Assembly (NCBI GenBank): GCA_023415145.1
Contig: JAEZLW010000017.1
Coordinates: 1-25,883 of the forward strand
Direction: 5' to 3'
DNA: 25,883 nucleotides
From: Bacillota bacterium
GTDB taxonomy: Bacteria > Bacillota > Clostridia > Christensenellales > Aristaeellaceae
Shown in pieces: positions 1-6,882 of this stretch. Both the position numbers and the translations under genes were made by a program. How positions within the stretch are numbered: the stretch's first letter is position 1; each line of letters begins with the position of its first letter. A model generated the notes under the pieces. It was not told the DNA's origin, made no database searches, and was given only the letters and a program-made list of their open reading frames with translations.

Positions 1-11
1 ATGGTTTTCAT
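1..11 (-). CDS. Start of an unidentified downstream gene (partial)
   Basis: On the minus strand an ATG at 11-9 opens the reading frame Met-Lys-Thr and leaves the window. It is preceded at 7 nt spacing by a strong AAGGAGG that overlaps the TAA stop of the SDR gene. This shows that a third gene continues the operon. Nothing can be said about the product. Confidence 0.55.
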
Positions 12-23
12 GTCGTTTCCTCC

Positions 24-809
24 TTAAGCGTCTGCATCTTCCGTATGCAGTTCCCAATGATGATCGTGATGATAGATCATCTGCTTTGTCATGCCGCCGT
101 CCACCACAAAGTTTTGCCCCGTGATGAAAGAAGCCTGCTCACTGCTAAGATACAGGCACATGGCGGCGATGTCGCCGGGCCTGCCAACTCGTCTGACGGG
201 ATGCTGCAGGATATCCCCCTTGGAATAAGCGGACAGCTTTTCATCTTCTTGATACTCCCCGGTGTCAATCCAGCCGGGGCTGACGGCATTGACCCGGGCC
301 TTGCCCGCAAGGCTTACCGCCAGCGCATGGGTTAGCGCGCTGATACCGCCCTTGGCGGCGGTATAGCTTTCCGTGTCCGGCTGGGACATAAAAGCCCTGG
401 TGGAGGCAATGTTTATCACAGACGCGCCATTGCGCATAGAAGGCAAAAGCAGGCTGCACAGCATGTAGGCGGCAGTAACGCCCAGGGACAGTACGTAGTT
501 GAAATCTTCGTATGTGCACCCGGAGAGGATACCCCGCCTTGAGATACAGGCATTATTGATCAGCACATCCACCGTGCCAAATTTATCAATCACCGATTTG
601 GCAAAGCCCTGAAGCGCTTCCTTTTGCGCCATGTCGCCTTTGTAAAACAGACTTTCGGTTACGTTCCCCGAAAGCATCCGCCCAAGCGCATCTCCGCGTG
701 CTTCATCCACATCCGAAAAGGCCACCGCATAGCCTTGTTTTGCAAATTCCTCCACAATGCAACGGCCGATACCGTTGGCACCTCCGGTGACAACGCACAC
801 CTTTTTCAT
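24..809 (-). CDS. SDR family NAD(P)-dependent oxidoreductase
   Basis: This 261-residue protein is a classical short-chain dehydrogenase/reductase of the usual 250-residue size, cytosolic, with an unknown alcohol or ketone substrate. The nucleotide-binding motif TGGANGIG is at residues 8-15, NNAC at 85-88, and the catalytic Ser136, Tyr149 and Lys153 (YTAAK) are present, with the family PGWIDTG stretch after them. The Asp at the end of the second beta strand (FSDVD) suggests preference for NAD. The Asn of the usual Asn-Ser-Tyr-Lys tetrad, expected near residue 108, reads as Ser. The start ATG overlaps the stop of the upstream metallophosphoesterase (ATGA), and an AGGAGG lies just before it, so the two are co-transcribed and probably translationally coupled. 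The specific substrate is not recognisable. Confidence 0.9.
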   Translation of the reverse strand: MKKVCVVTGGANGIGRCIVEEFAKQGYAVAFSDVDEARGDALGRMLSGNVTESLFYKGDMAQKEALQGFAKSVIDKFGTVDVLINNACISRRGILSGCTYEDFNYVLSLGVTAAYMLCSLLLPSMRNGASVINIASTRAFMSQPDTESYTAAKGGISALTHALAVSLAGKARVNAVSPGWIDTGEYQEDEKLSAYSKGDILQHPVRRVGRPGDIAAMCLYLSSEQASFITGQNFVVDGGMTKQMIYHHDHHWELHTEDADA

Positions 810-1693
810 ATCCCTTCCTCCTTTGTGCCTTTTAGTTCAACCAGAACAATTTCCGGTGGGTTGAATATGCGGGGGAGCTCCGGGTAGTATGACAACCCCC
901 GGCTTACCAGCAAGTTTGTTCCGTTCACATTATACAGCCCGCCAGCATGTTTTGGGAAATACCCCTGGTTGGGGGCATACAGGCCGTTTAATATCAATGG
1001 GATGCGAACCTGTCCGCCATGGGTATGGCCGGATAGCACCAGATCAAATCCAAGTGCACCATATTCGGTTATAAAATCCGGTCTATGGGCTACAAGTATG
1101 TTATACCCCTCCCTGTCAAGATGGTCAAAGGCATTAAGCGCCCGCCGGTAGGCGTCATCCTCATTTTCACCGGGGTAAGTGGAAGCCATGGAGGGATCGT
1201 CGATGCCAGAGATCAAGAGCCGCTGCCCCTTTACAGTAAGTTCTGTGGTTTGTCCTTCCAAAACGGTAACACCGTAGCCTGTAATGGCAGCTTTGATGTT
1301 ATTGATATCTCCGCTCCTGTAATCATGGCTGCCGGTAACATAATAGCATGGAGCCAGATTTGCGATGCCGTTAAGCAACAGCGCCATCCCTTCAAAAGGG
1401 TTTCTGTCATCCGCCATGTCTCCGGACAGGAAGATCACATCCGGTCTTAAATCCACAACCCTTAGGATAAGCAGTTTCTGGCCTGGCTCGAAAATAGAAC
1501 TATGCAAGTCTGTCATAAGTACAGCCCGTATGGTTTCTCCATTCTTGATCTTTTCGGTAAATACCGTATATTCCGGCGCGGTCAGACCGTGGTAGAATAC
1601 TGCAAAAACCAGCGCTCCCAATAGTACAAGGGCCAGGCCCAGGGTAAACATTGATTTCCCGTACGTCTTTTCATATGTGCTCTCCTCATGCAT
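806..1693 (-). CDS. Membrane-anchored metallophosphoesterase, YkuE/YaeI-like
   Basis: A calcineurin-like metallophosphoesterase. An N-terminal membrane segment (about residues 16-34) is followed by the metal-binding series TDLH (61-64), GD (91-92), GSHD (121-124) and GHTHGG near the C-terminus. Family members such as YkuE and LpxG are membrane-associated and act on phospholipid-type phosphoesters; the substrate here is unknown. The third motif is normally GNHD/E, so Ser replaces a metal-bridging Asn. The start is uncertain. The open frame begins at 1693, but the best promoter would start transcription near 1689, and the only good ribosome binding site (GAGGAG at 1681-1686) serves an ATG at 1674 that is one base out of frame with the rest. 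Met15 (1651) is the other in-frame choice. The gene overlaps the SDR gene by 4 nt. Confidence 0.85.
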   Translation of the reverse strand: MHEESTYEKTYGKSMFTLGLALVLLGALVFAVFYHGLTAPEYTVFTEKIKNGETIRAVLMTDLHSSIFEPGQKLLILRVVDLRPDVIFLSGDMADDRNPFEGMALLLNGIANLAPCYYVTGSHDYRSGDINNIKAAITGYGVTVLEGQTTELTVKGQRLLISGIDDPSMASTYPGENEDDAYRRALNAFDHLDREGYNILVAHRPDFITEYGALGFDLVLSGHTHGGQVRIPLILNGLYAPNQGYFPKHAGGLYNVNGTNLLVSRGLSYYPELPRIFNPPEIVLVELKGTKEEGI

Positions 1694-1695
1694 TT

Positions 1696-1724
1696 ATTGT
1701 AATCACAAAAGGATGCTTTTTCAA
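1696..1724 (-). promoter_or_regulatory. Promoter of the metallophosphoesterase-SDR operon
   Basis: On the minus strand TTGAAA (1724-1719), a 17-nt spacer and TACAAT (1701-1696) form a good sigma-A promoter. The predicted transcript start is near 1689, a few bases inside the longest open frame. Confidence 0.55.
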
Positions 1725-1793
1725 CTGCTCATGCTCTTTATCCCAACAGATTGAGCCAAAGGGTGTATACCCCCTTTTCTGTCTGCCGAACAC

Positions 1794-1822
1794 TTGTTCC
1801 TTCCCCTAATTTCTGATATACT
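1794..1822 (+). promoter_or_regulatory. Candidate promoter of the aldo/keto reductase gene
   Basis: TTGTTC (1794-1799), a 17-nt spacer and TATACT (1817-1822) lie about 50 nt before the ribosome binding site. An imperfect palindrome GGGTGTATACCC sits at 1761-1772, upstream of -35, and could be a regulator site, though this is speculative. Confidence 0.4.
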
Positions 1823-1879
1823 TTTGTTATTGTCTCTTTCGCCTTACCATGGAAGTATCTCATTGAGGAGGTGTTTCGT

Positions 1880-2872
1880 TTGTATATCGCCAACGAGCAG
1901 AGGTATTCCACCATGAAATACCGCCGCTGCGGCAAAAGCGGCATCCAGCTTCCTTTCCTTTCCCTGGGCCTGTGGCACAATTTCGGCGGGAACGTCACCT
2001 TGGAAAACGCCCGGGCCATGGTGCTTGGCAGCTTTGATCTGGGCATCACCCACTTTGACCTGGCCAACAACTACGGTCCCCCACCAGGCTCCGCGGAGGA
2101 AACCTTCGGAAGCATCCTGAAAAAAGACCTGGGCGCATACAGGGATGAGCTTATTATCTCCTCCAAGGCCGGCTACTACATGTGGCCCGGACCCTATGGC
2201 GACTGGGGCAGCAAAAAGTACATCGTCTCCTCCTGCGACCAAAGCCTCAAGCGCTTGGGCCTTGACTATGTGGACATCTTCTACCATCATCGTCCGGATG
2301 CCAATACACCCCTGGAAGAATCCATGGATGCTCTGGCAACGCTCATAAGACAAGGCAAAGCGCTATATGTAGGCCTTTCCAATTACAATGGCCATGATAC
2401 GCTTACAGCCAGCCGCATGCTAAAAGAGATGGGCGTCCATTGCCTGATCCACCAGCCCAAATATTCCATGTTCAACCGCATCTGGGAAACGGAAGGGCTG
2501 TTTGACGTGCTCAAAAGCGAGGGAATCGGCTGCATCGCCTTCTCCCCGCTGGCCCAGGGGCTTTTAACGGACCGGTACTTTACCGGCATCCCAGCCGATT
2601 CCAGGGTCATGACCTCCGGCGTATTTTTAAAGCCCGAGTCCATCACCGAGGAAAAAGTGCTCAAGGCCAAACAACTGGACGAAATCGCAAAGCGCAGGGG
2701 GCAAAAGCTGTCCCAGATGGCGCTAAGCTGGGCGCTTCGTGATAACGTGATGACGTCGCTGATCATCGGCGCCAGCCGATTAAGCCAGATTCAGGAAAAC
2801 CTGCAAGCCATCGAAAATGCGTCCTTCACCACCGAAGAGCTCAAAGAAATAGACGCAATATTGGCAAATTAG
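1880..2872 (+). CDS. Aldo/keto reductase, YghZ (glyceraldehyde-3-phosphate reductase) type
   Basis: A 330-residue NADPH-dependent aldo/keto reductase that closely follows the remembered E. coli YghZ/Gpr pattern, including ANxxRY near the N-terminus, the LANNYGPPPGSAEE block and MWPGPYG. YghZ reduces L-glyceraldehyde 3-phosphate and detoxifies methylglyoxal. The catalytic tetrad is visible as Asp60, Tyr65, Lys96 and His137, and the C-terminal cofactor segment IIGASR is present. The TTG at 1880 is preferred over the GTG at 1871, because GAGGAGG (1865-1871) overlaps the GTG and sits 8 nt before the TTG. The MFS gene follows 36 nt downstream on the same strand, so a shared transcript ending at the 4172 terminator is likely. 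The family is secure; the exact substrate is inferred. Confidence 0.9.
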   Translation: MYIANEQRYSTMKYRRCGKSGIQLPFLSLGLWHNFGGNVTLENARAMVLGSFDLGITHFDLANNYGPPPGSAEETFGSILKKDLGAYRDELIISSKAGYYMWPGPYGDWGSKKYIVSSCDQSLKRLGLDYVDIFYHHRPDANTPLEESMDALATLIRQGKALYVGLSNYNGHDTLTASRMLKEMGVHCLIHQPKYSMFNRIWETEGLFDVLKSEGIGCIAFSPLAQGLLTDRYFTGIPADSRVMTSGVFLKPESITEEKVLKAKQLDEIAKRRGQKLSQMALSWALRDNVMTSLIIGASRLSQIQENLQAIENASFTTEELKEIDAILAN

Positions 2873-2908
2873 GTTCAGCAACGATTGATTTTGTTTCAAG
2901 GAGGCTTC

Positions 2909-4138
2909 ATGGAAACCCCTACGAATCATCAGGCCGCAGATCGCGGCTGGAAAAAAGGCTTCTTTACCATCTTTACAGGACAAGCTCTTTCCCTCATCGG
3001 CAGCAGCGCCGTACAGTTTTCATTGATCTGGTGGCTGTCCAGCGAAACAGAGTCGGCCATGATGCTGGCTCTGGCAGGGCTGTTGGCCTTTTTACCCCAG
3101 CTTGTGTTGGGACCCTTTGCGGGCGTATGGGTTGACCGCCTGAAGCGCAAAACGGTCATTATCTGGGCCGACCTGTTTACCGGCCTTGTGGCTGCCGGTT
3201 TTGCCGCGGTGTTCTTCTTTCGCACGCCGCCTTACTGGTCTGCCTGTGTGATATTGGGTGTCAGGGCCATAGGCGGTGTATTCCACACCCCGGCGATACA
3301 GGCAGCCGTACCGATGCTGGTCCCCAAGGATGAGCTTACACGGGCCAACGGTTGGAGCCAGTTTTTGCAGTCAGGCGCGTTCATGCTGGGCCCTGTGCTT
3401 GGCGCAGCCATGTACGCATCCCTGACGCTTCCCGTTATCCTATTAACAGACCTGCTGGGTGCGATCATCGCGGTACTCACGGTTGCCCCTGTAAAAATCC
3501 CGGAGCTTGAACATGAACGTCCGGAAAAACCTCACTTGTTCAGAGAAATCAAAGAAGGCATAACCATTTTTCTTAAGGACAGAAGACTGACCATTGTCAC
3601 TGCCTCCATGACACTGAGCATGATCTTTTTCATGCCGCTGGGCACGCTGCATCCGCTGATGGTCAGCAACTATTTTCGCGCTACCGCCTGGCACGCCAGC
3701 ATTGCACAAATTGTATACGCCGCCGGGATGATGGGCGGCGCGGTGCTGGCCGGCAGCCTGGGCCGTTTCAAAAACAGGCTGATTCAGGTGCAGGCCGGCA
3801 TTTTCCTGCTGGGCATCCTTTCGCTTTTCTGCGGCATCCTGCCCCAAAGCATGTTCGGTTTTTGGCTCTTCGTGCTACTGTGCCTTCTTTTGGGGGCTAC
3901 GGGCAATCTATACAACATACCTTTTGTTGCTTATTTGCAGGAATCCATCCCGCTGGAAGCCCAGGGCCGCGCCTTTTCGCTGATGGGCAGCCTGATGTCC
4001 TTTACACTCCCCCTGGGTCTTGTGGCGGCAGGCCCCGTATCCGAAGCATATGGTGTAACCGTATGGTTCATAATCGCAGGAATTGCGGTAATGGCTATCA
4101 CAGCTTTGAGTACGGGTCCGGTTCTTTCAAAAAAATAA
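2909..4138 (+). CDS. MFS efflux transporter, Mef(A)-like
   Basis: A 409-residue polytopic membrane protein with about 12 hydrophobic segments. It has the MFS loop motif GVWVDRLKRK near residue 75 and a central hydrophilic loop (about residues 198-220). Its pattern resembles Mef(A)-type macrolide exporters of nearly the same length, for example the FYTI-like GQA opening, the FHTPA segment, LVPxxxLTRxNGxSQ and the LGRxFSLxGSxM-like stretch near the C-terminus. It is probably a proton-coupled drug exporter; specificity cannot be read from the sequence, and many such homologues are not resistance genes. The ATG at 2909 follows AAGGAGG (2898-2904) with ideal spacing, so the longer frame from TTG 2885 is rejected. 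The gene probably shares a transcript with the upstream reductase. Confidence 0.88.
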   Translation: METPTNHQAADRGWKKGFFTIFTGQALSLIGSSAVQFSLIWWLSSETESAMMLALAGLLAFLPQLVLGPFAGVWVDRLKRKTVIIWADLFTGLVAAGFAAVFFFRTPPYWSACVILGVRAIGGVFHTPAIQAAVPMLVPKDELTRANGWSQFLQSGAFMLGPVLGAAMYASLTLPVILLTDLLGAIIAVLTVAPVKIPELEHERPEKPHLFREIKEGITIFLKDRRLTIVTASMTLSMIFFMPLGTLHPLMVSNYFRATAWHASIAQIVYAAGMMGGAVLAGSLGRFKNRLIQVQAGIFLLGILSLFCGILPQSMFGFWLFVLLCLLLGATGNLYNIPFVAYLQESIPLEAQGRAFSLMGSLMSFTLPLGLVAAGPVSEAYGVTVWFIIAGIAVMAITALSTGPVLSKK

Positions 4139-4171
4139 CCGCATAGCAGTTGATCAATATTATCATGTAGG

Positions 4172-4206
4172 CGGACAAAGCTGTGTTATGCTTTGTCCGT
4201 CTTTTA
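4172..4206 (+). terminator. Rho-independent terminator after the MFS gene
   Basis: A perfect 10-bp stem, CGGACAAAGC (4172-4181) with GCTTTGTCCG (4190-4199), has an 8-nt loop and is followed by TCTTTTAT. It ends the reductase-exporter transcript. Confidence 0.85.
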
Positions 4207-4348
4207 TCATGCACCGAATAACAGAGGACCGATAGTGAAGAATTTTCATAAATCCATCACATTCGACAGCCAAAAAAATATGCTGATACTGGAAGGCAGA
4301 ATCTGCCTTGCCAAATCAGATTACGGATCTACTGATGAGGTGAATAGA

Positions 4349-4663
4349 ATGAACGAATACTGGGGTAAACAGCAGGGCTTTGACAAACGTTTTGACTGTG
4401 ACAAGCGTTTTGACCATGACAAACGTATTGGCTGTGACAAGCATTTCGACCATGATAAACATTGTCCTAAACCCTGCAATCCTTGCAGGCCATGCGAAGA
4501 TAAAGCGTGCCGTTTCTGCGGCTTTGTATGGCGTAAATGCCCCTGCTGCGGCAAGTGCTGCTGCTGCAAGGTCTGGCATTGTGATCACTTCTTTGTTTTC
4601 GTTTGCAGCGAATGCGGCGAAGTCTTCTGGTCTGATTGCGAAGACTGTCATTGGAAGAAATAA
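4349..4663 (+). CDS. Small Cys/His-rich protein with hexapeptide repeats
   Basis: A 104-residue protein that I do not recognise. Residues 11-38 are a degenerate six-residue repeat (FDxDKR/H) rich in Asp, Lys and His. The remainder contains 18 of the protein's 20 cysteines, many in CxxC or CC arrangements (for example C54-C57, C64-C66-C67, C70-C73, C86-C89, C97-C100). This suggests zinc or other metal binding, or disulfide cross-linking as in spore-coat-type proteins, but neither function can be shown. The last third (CSECGE...CEDC) could be a zinc ribbon. The ATG at 4349 is chosen because GATGAGGTG precedes it. The open frame extends upstream to 4193, but that part runs through the preceding terminator. 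The gene stands alone between a terminator and the hairpin cluster. Confidence 0.7.
   Translation: MNEYWGKQQGFDKRFDCDKRFDHDKRIGCDKHFDHDKHCPKPCNPCRPCEDKACRFCGFVWRKCPCCGKCCCCKVWHCDHFFVFVCSECGEVFWSDCEDCHWKK
4379..4462 (+). repeat. 18-bp coding tandem repeat
   Basis: A partial 12-bp unit (4379-4390) and four 18-bp units (4391-4408, 4409-4426, 4427-4444, 4445-4462) encode FDKR, FDCDKR, FDHDKR, IGCDKH and FDHDKH. The units alternate Cys and His at the third position. The second and fourth full units share CysAspLys, and the others share HisAspLys. Confidence 0.8.
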
Positions 4664-4693
4664 TGCCGCAACGCTCCCATACCCAGATGCCCA

Positions 4694-4777
4694 GTAACCC
4701 CCGGCAAAGCCGGGGGTTACACTTCGTGTGTTGGCAAAGCCAACACACTTCGAAAAAATGACTTTGCCATTTTTTCG
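4694..4777. terminator. Three consecutive hairpins after the Cys-rich gene
   Basis: GTAACCCCCGGC/GCCGGGGGTTAC (4694-4705 with 4709-4720) and GTGTGTTGGC/GCCAACACAC (4726-4735 with 4739-4748) are perfect stems with an AAA triloop. CGAAAAAATG/CATTTTTTCG (4751-4760 with 4768-4777) follows and can extend inward to a TTT triloop with one mismatch. The first lies about 30 nt past the Cys-rich gene stop and probably acts as a terminator, but without a U-tract. The set abuts the repeat element at 4784 and shares its GGC-AAA-GCC signature. Confidence 0.6.
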
Positions 4778-4783
4778 ATTTAG

Positions 4784-5013
4784 CACTTTTCACCTGTGAA
4801 TCCGCGCACCGGTCTACGCTATGCTTGACCGGTGTTTCGTTTTCAAATGGCAAAGCCATTTGAAAACTGCAGGTTCGGGGATAAATCCCTCACCCTGGAA
4901 TCTACGGTCGGTGAAAAGTGTAAGGAGTGCTTGCTCCGCAAGCGACCCGCTCGACTGGCAAAGCCGGTCGATACGATTACAATTGAAGGGGCCTTACCCC
5001 TTCAATGCATCCC
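4784..5013. repeat. Intergenic multi-hairpin repeat, copy 1
   Basis: The 11-bp closing stem CACTTTTCACC (4784-4794) with GGTGAAAAGTG (4910-4920) encloses CACCGGTC/GACCGGTG (4807-4834) and a perfect 13-bp AAA-triloop hairpin (4839-4867). It is followed by GCTTGC/GCAAGC (4929-4943), TCGACTGGC/GCCGGTCGA (4951-4971), the motif ACGATT, the hairpin ATTGAAGGGG/CCCCTTCAAT (4982-5006) and GCATCCC. The same order of conserved blocks recurs at 11171-11412. It lies between the convergent Cys-rich and FtsH genes. No protein-coding content is credible. Confidence 0.75.
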
Positions 5014-5026
5014 TGAAAAATATTAG

Positions 5027-6721
5027 TTATATCTCCAGGCAGGCTGCCGCTTCTTCCCCTGTGAGCGCTTCCTTTTGCAAAAGCTTTTCCCACATGGCTG
5101 TCCAGGCTTTGCGGTTGGTTTCCAATACCTCCACAGCAAGCTTGTACGCCTGTTCCATAAGGTTCAAAGCACCTGACTGCCTTTGATCTTTTCCGGCCAG
5201 CAGCATCTCAAAGGGCTTGCCGGCATCCGGGCCCATACCCCATTCCGATGCCATGCGCCCGGCGATGTCGGCCGCCTTTTGCAAATCATTGGCTGCGCCG
5301 GTGGTAACATCGTTTGGCCCGAAGGCCATCTCTTCCGCTGCACGGCCTGCAAGCGCCACCGCCATGTGATTTAGCAAATCCTGACGGGTGTGGAACATCT
5401 TTTCCGGGGCGATGGACATACTGTATCCCGCCGCTCCCTTGGTAGAAGGAATGATGGATACCCGGTTCAGTTTGTTGTCAGGCAGCAGCAAAAGGGTAGC
5501 CAGCGCGTGACCTGCCTCGTGAACAGCGGTTATCTTCCGTTCCTTTTCCAGGGTGTCCTTGTTGTTCTTTTCCTCACCCACCAATGCGGCATGAAAAGCA
5601 TAGTCAATGTCTTCCTTGCAGATGGCCTCCGCCTGGCGCCGGGCAGCATGGATTGCGGCTTCATTCAGTACGCTTTCCAGCCTGGCACCGGAGAACATGG
5701 CGGTCTGGGCAGCTATATCCTGGAAGGATACGTCCTGCGCCATAGGCTTGTCCTTGGCGTGTACCTTCAATATTTGCAGCCGTTCGCTGAGACCGGGCAA
5801 AGGCACCTCAATCTGCCGGTCAAAACGGCCGGCCCTAAGCAGCGCTTCATCCAGTGTATCCGGTCTGTTGGTGGCAGCCAGCACCACGATGCCTTCTTTG
5901 TCCGAAAAGCCGGACATCTCGGTAAGCAATGCGTTTAGCGTCTGCTCGCGTTCATCGTTGCCGTTGTCACGCTTTTTGCCAATGGCGTCAATCTCATCAA
6001 TGAAGATTACACCACGTCCCGCCTTGCGCGCCTTTTGGAACAGAGTGCGGATGCGGCTTGCGCCTACACCAACGTAGACCTGCACAAAATCCGCGCCGCT
6101 GACAGCAAAGAAAGGCACGCCTGCCTCCCCGGCCAGCGCCCTCGCCATCAACGTCTTGCCGGTGCCGGGAGGACCATACAAAAGAACACCGCGGGGTATC
6201 CTTGCGCCGTATTTGGCGAAAAAGTCTGGCTTCTTGATAAAGTCCACCAGGTCACGCATGCTTCTTAAGGCTTCCTCGTTGGCCGCCACGTTTTGAAATG
6301 TGACGGAAGGGACTTCTCTGCTTTCCTCTATGGCCGCGTATTTGGCCAGGCCCGTAGCCCCTTTGGTTCGGGAACGCATGAGGACGAACATAAGCAGCAC
6401 CAGCATTCCGGCACCAAGCACCGTTCCAAGCTGGCCGATGGCATCTTCCTCCACCGCAACACCAGATTTTAATAGTGTGCTTTTCAATGTTTCGTCCCGC
6501 GGATTGGGCATTATTGCCTTGGTTCCGTCGGCTAAAATCACCGTCAGTTCGGAGGCGTCCTTCAAAATGACGGTACGCACCTTGCCTTGTTCAACCTGCT
6601 CCAAAAAGGCGGGATAGGTGATGGCAGCCGGGCGCTCAAGCCGCTCCGAAGCAAACAGCCCCAGTGCAGTCGCGATGATCGCCGAAAACAGCAGCATCGA
6701 AATTTTACTCCTATTTTTCAC
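5027..6721 (-). CDS. ftsH: ATP-dependent zinc metalloprotease, FtsH family
   Basis: A membrane-bound AAA+ protease that extracts and degrades membrane and short-lived cytosolic proteins as a hexamer. In order: a first membrane segment (about residues 8-24), an extracytoplasmic domain, a second membrane segment (about 99-115), Walker A GPPGTGKT (183-190), pore motif YVGVGASR (216-223), Walker B IFIDEIDA (239-246), a second region of homology ending RAGRFDR (296-302), the zinc site HEAGH (401-405) and the third ligand Asp479. The GTG at 6721 is chosen because GAGGTGG precedes it; the frame can extend to a GTG at 6745 without support. At 564 residues it is shorter than the usual 600-650, mainly at the C-terminus, but all catalytic parts are intact. 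It may be a paralogue rather than the main cellular FtsH. Confidence 0.92.
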   Translation of the reverse strand: MKNRSKISMLLFSAIIATALGLFASERLERPAAITYPAFLEQVEQGKVRTVILKDASELTVILADGTKAIMPNPRDETLKSTLLKSGVAVEEDAIGQLGTVLGAGMLVLLMFVLMRSRTKGATGLAKYAAIEESREVPSVTFQNVAANEEALRSMRDLVDFIKKPDFFAKYGARIPRGVLLYGPPGTGKTLMARALAGEAGVPFFAVSGADFVQVYVGVGASRIRTLFQKARKAGRGVIFIDEIDAIGKKRDNGNDEREQTLNALLTEMSGFSDKEGIVVLAATNRPDTLDEALLRAGRFDRQIEVPLPGLSERLQILKVHAKDKPMAQDVSFQDIAAQTAMFSGARLESVLNEAAIHAARRQAEAICKEDIDYAFHAALVGEEKNNKDTLEKERKITAVHEAGHALATLLLLPDNKLNRVSIIPSTKGAAGYSMSIAPEKMFHTRQDLLNHMAVALAGRAAEEMAFGPNDVTTGAANDLQKAADIAGRMASEWGMGPDAGKPFEMLLAGKDQRQSGALNLMEQAYKLAVEVLETNRKAWTAMWEKLLQKEALTGEEAAACLEI

Positions 6722-6761
6722 ATTTCCCACCTCTTTCTGTTGCACATTTTGTACAGATAAC

Positions 6762-6790
6762 AGTATACAGATTGAATTAATACTTGTAAA
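6762..6790 (-). promoter_or_regulatory. Promoter of the FtsH-type gene
   Basis: On the minus strand TTTACA (6790-6785), a 17-nt spacer and TATACT (6767-6762) precede the GTG start by about 40 nt. It overlaps the weaker candidate promoter of the divergent penicillin-binding protein gene. Confidence 0.55.
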
Positions 6791-6799
6791 CGGTACATT
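6772..6799 (+). promoter_or_regulatory. Weak candidate promoter of the PBP gene
   Basis: TTGAAT (6772-6777), a 16-nt spacer and TACATT (6794-6799) lie about 80 nt before the GTG start. The site interleaves with the FtsH promoter, so the two divergent genes may compete for polymerase. Confidence 0.35.
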
Positions 6800-6882
6800 C
6801 TGGCGGTGATTTTCCAGTGTGTATTTCTATTGGAACGGGCAGGATATGCACAGGCATCAGCATGTGAAAGGCGGCTTGTTCA

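Noticed and set aside
4193..4348. N-terminal extension of the Cys-rich protein
   Set aside because: It starts at a TTG within the upstream terminator and lacks a ribosome binding site, whereas the ATG at 4349 has one.
4316..4786. Minus-strand ORF of 156 codons opposite the Cys-rich gene
   Set aside because: It is an antisense shadow of the Cys-rich gene and runs through two hairpins; no ribosome binding site and no recognisable protein pattern.
4694..5013. CRISPR array
   Set aside because: The repeated pieces are palindromes of different lengths and sequences without constant repeats or regular spacers.
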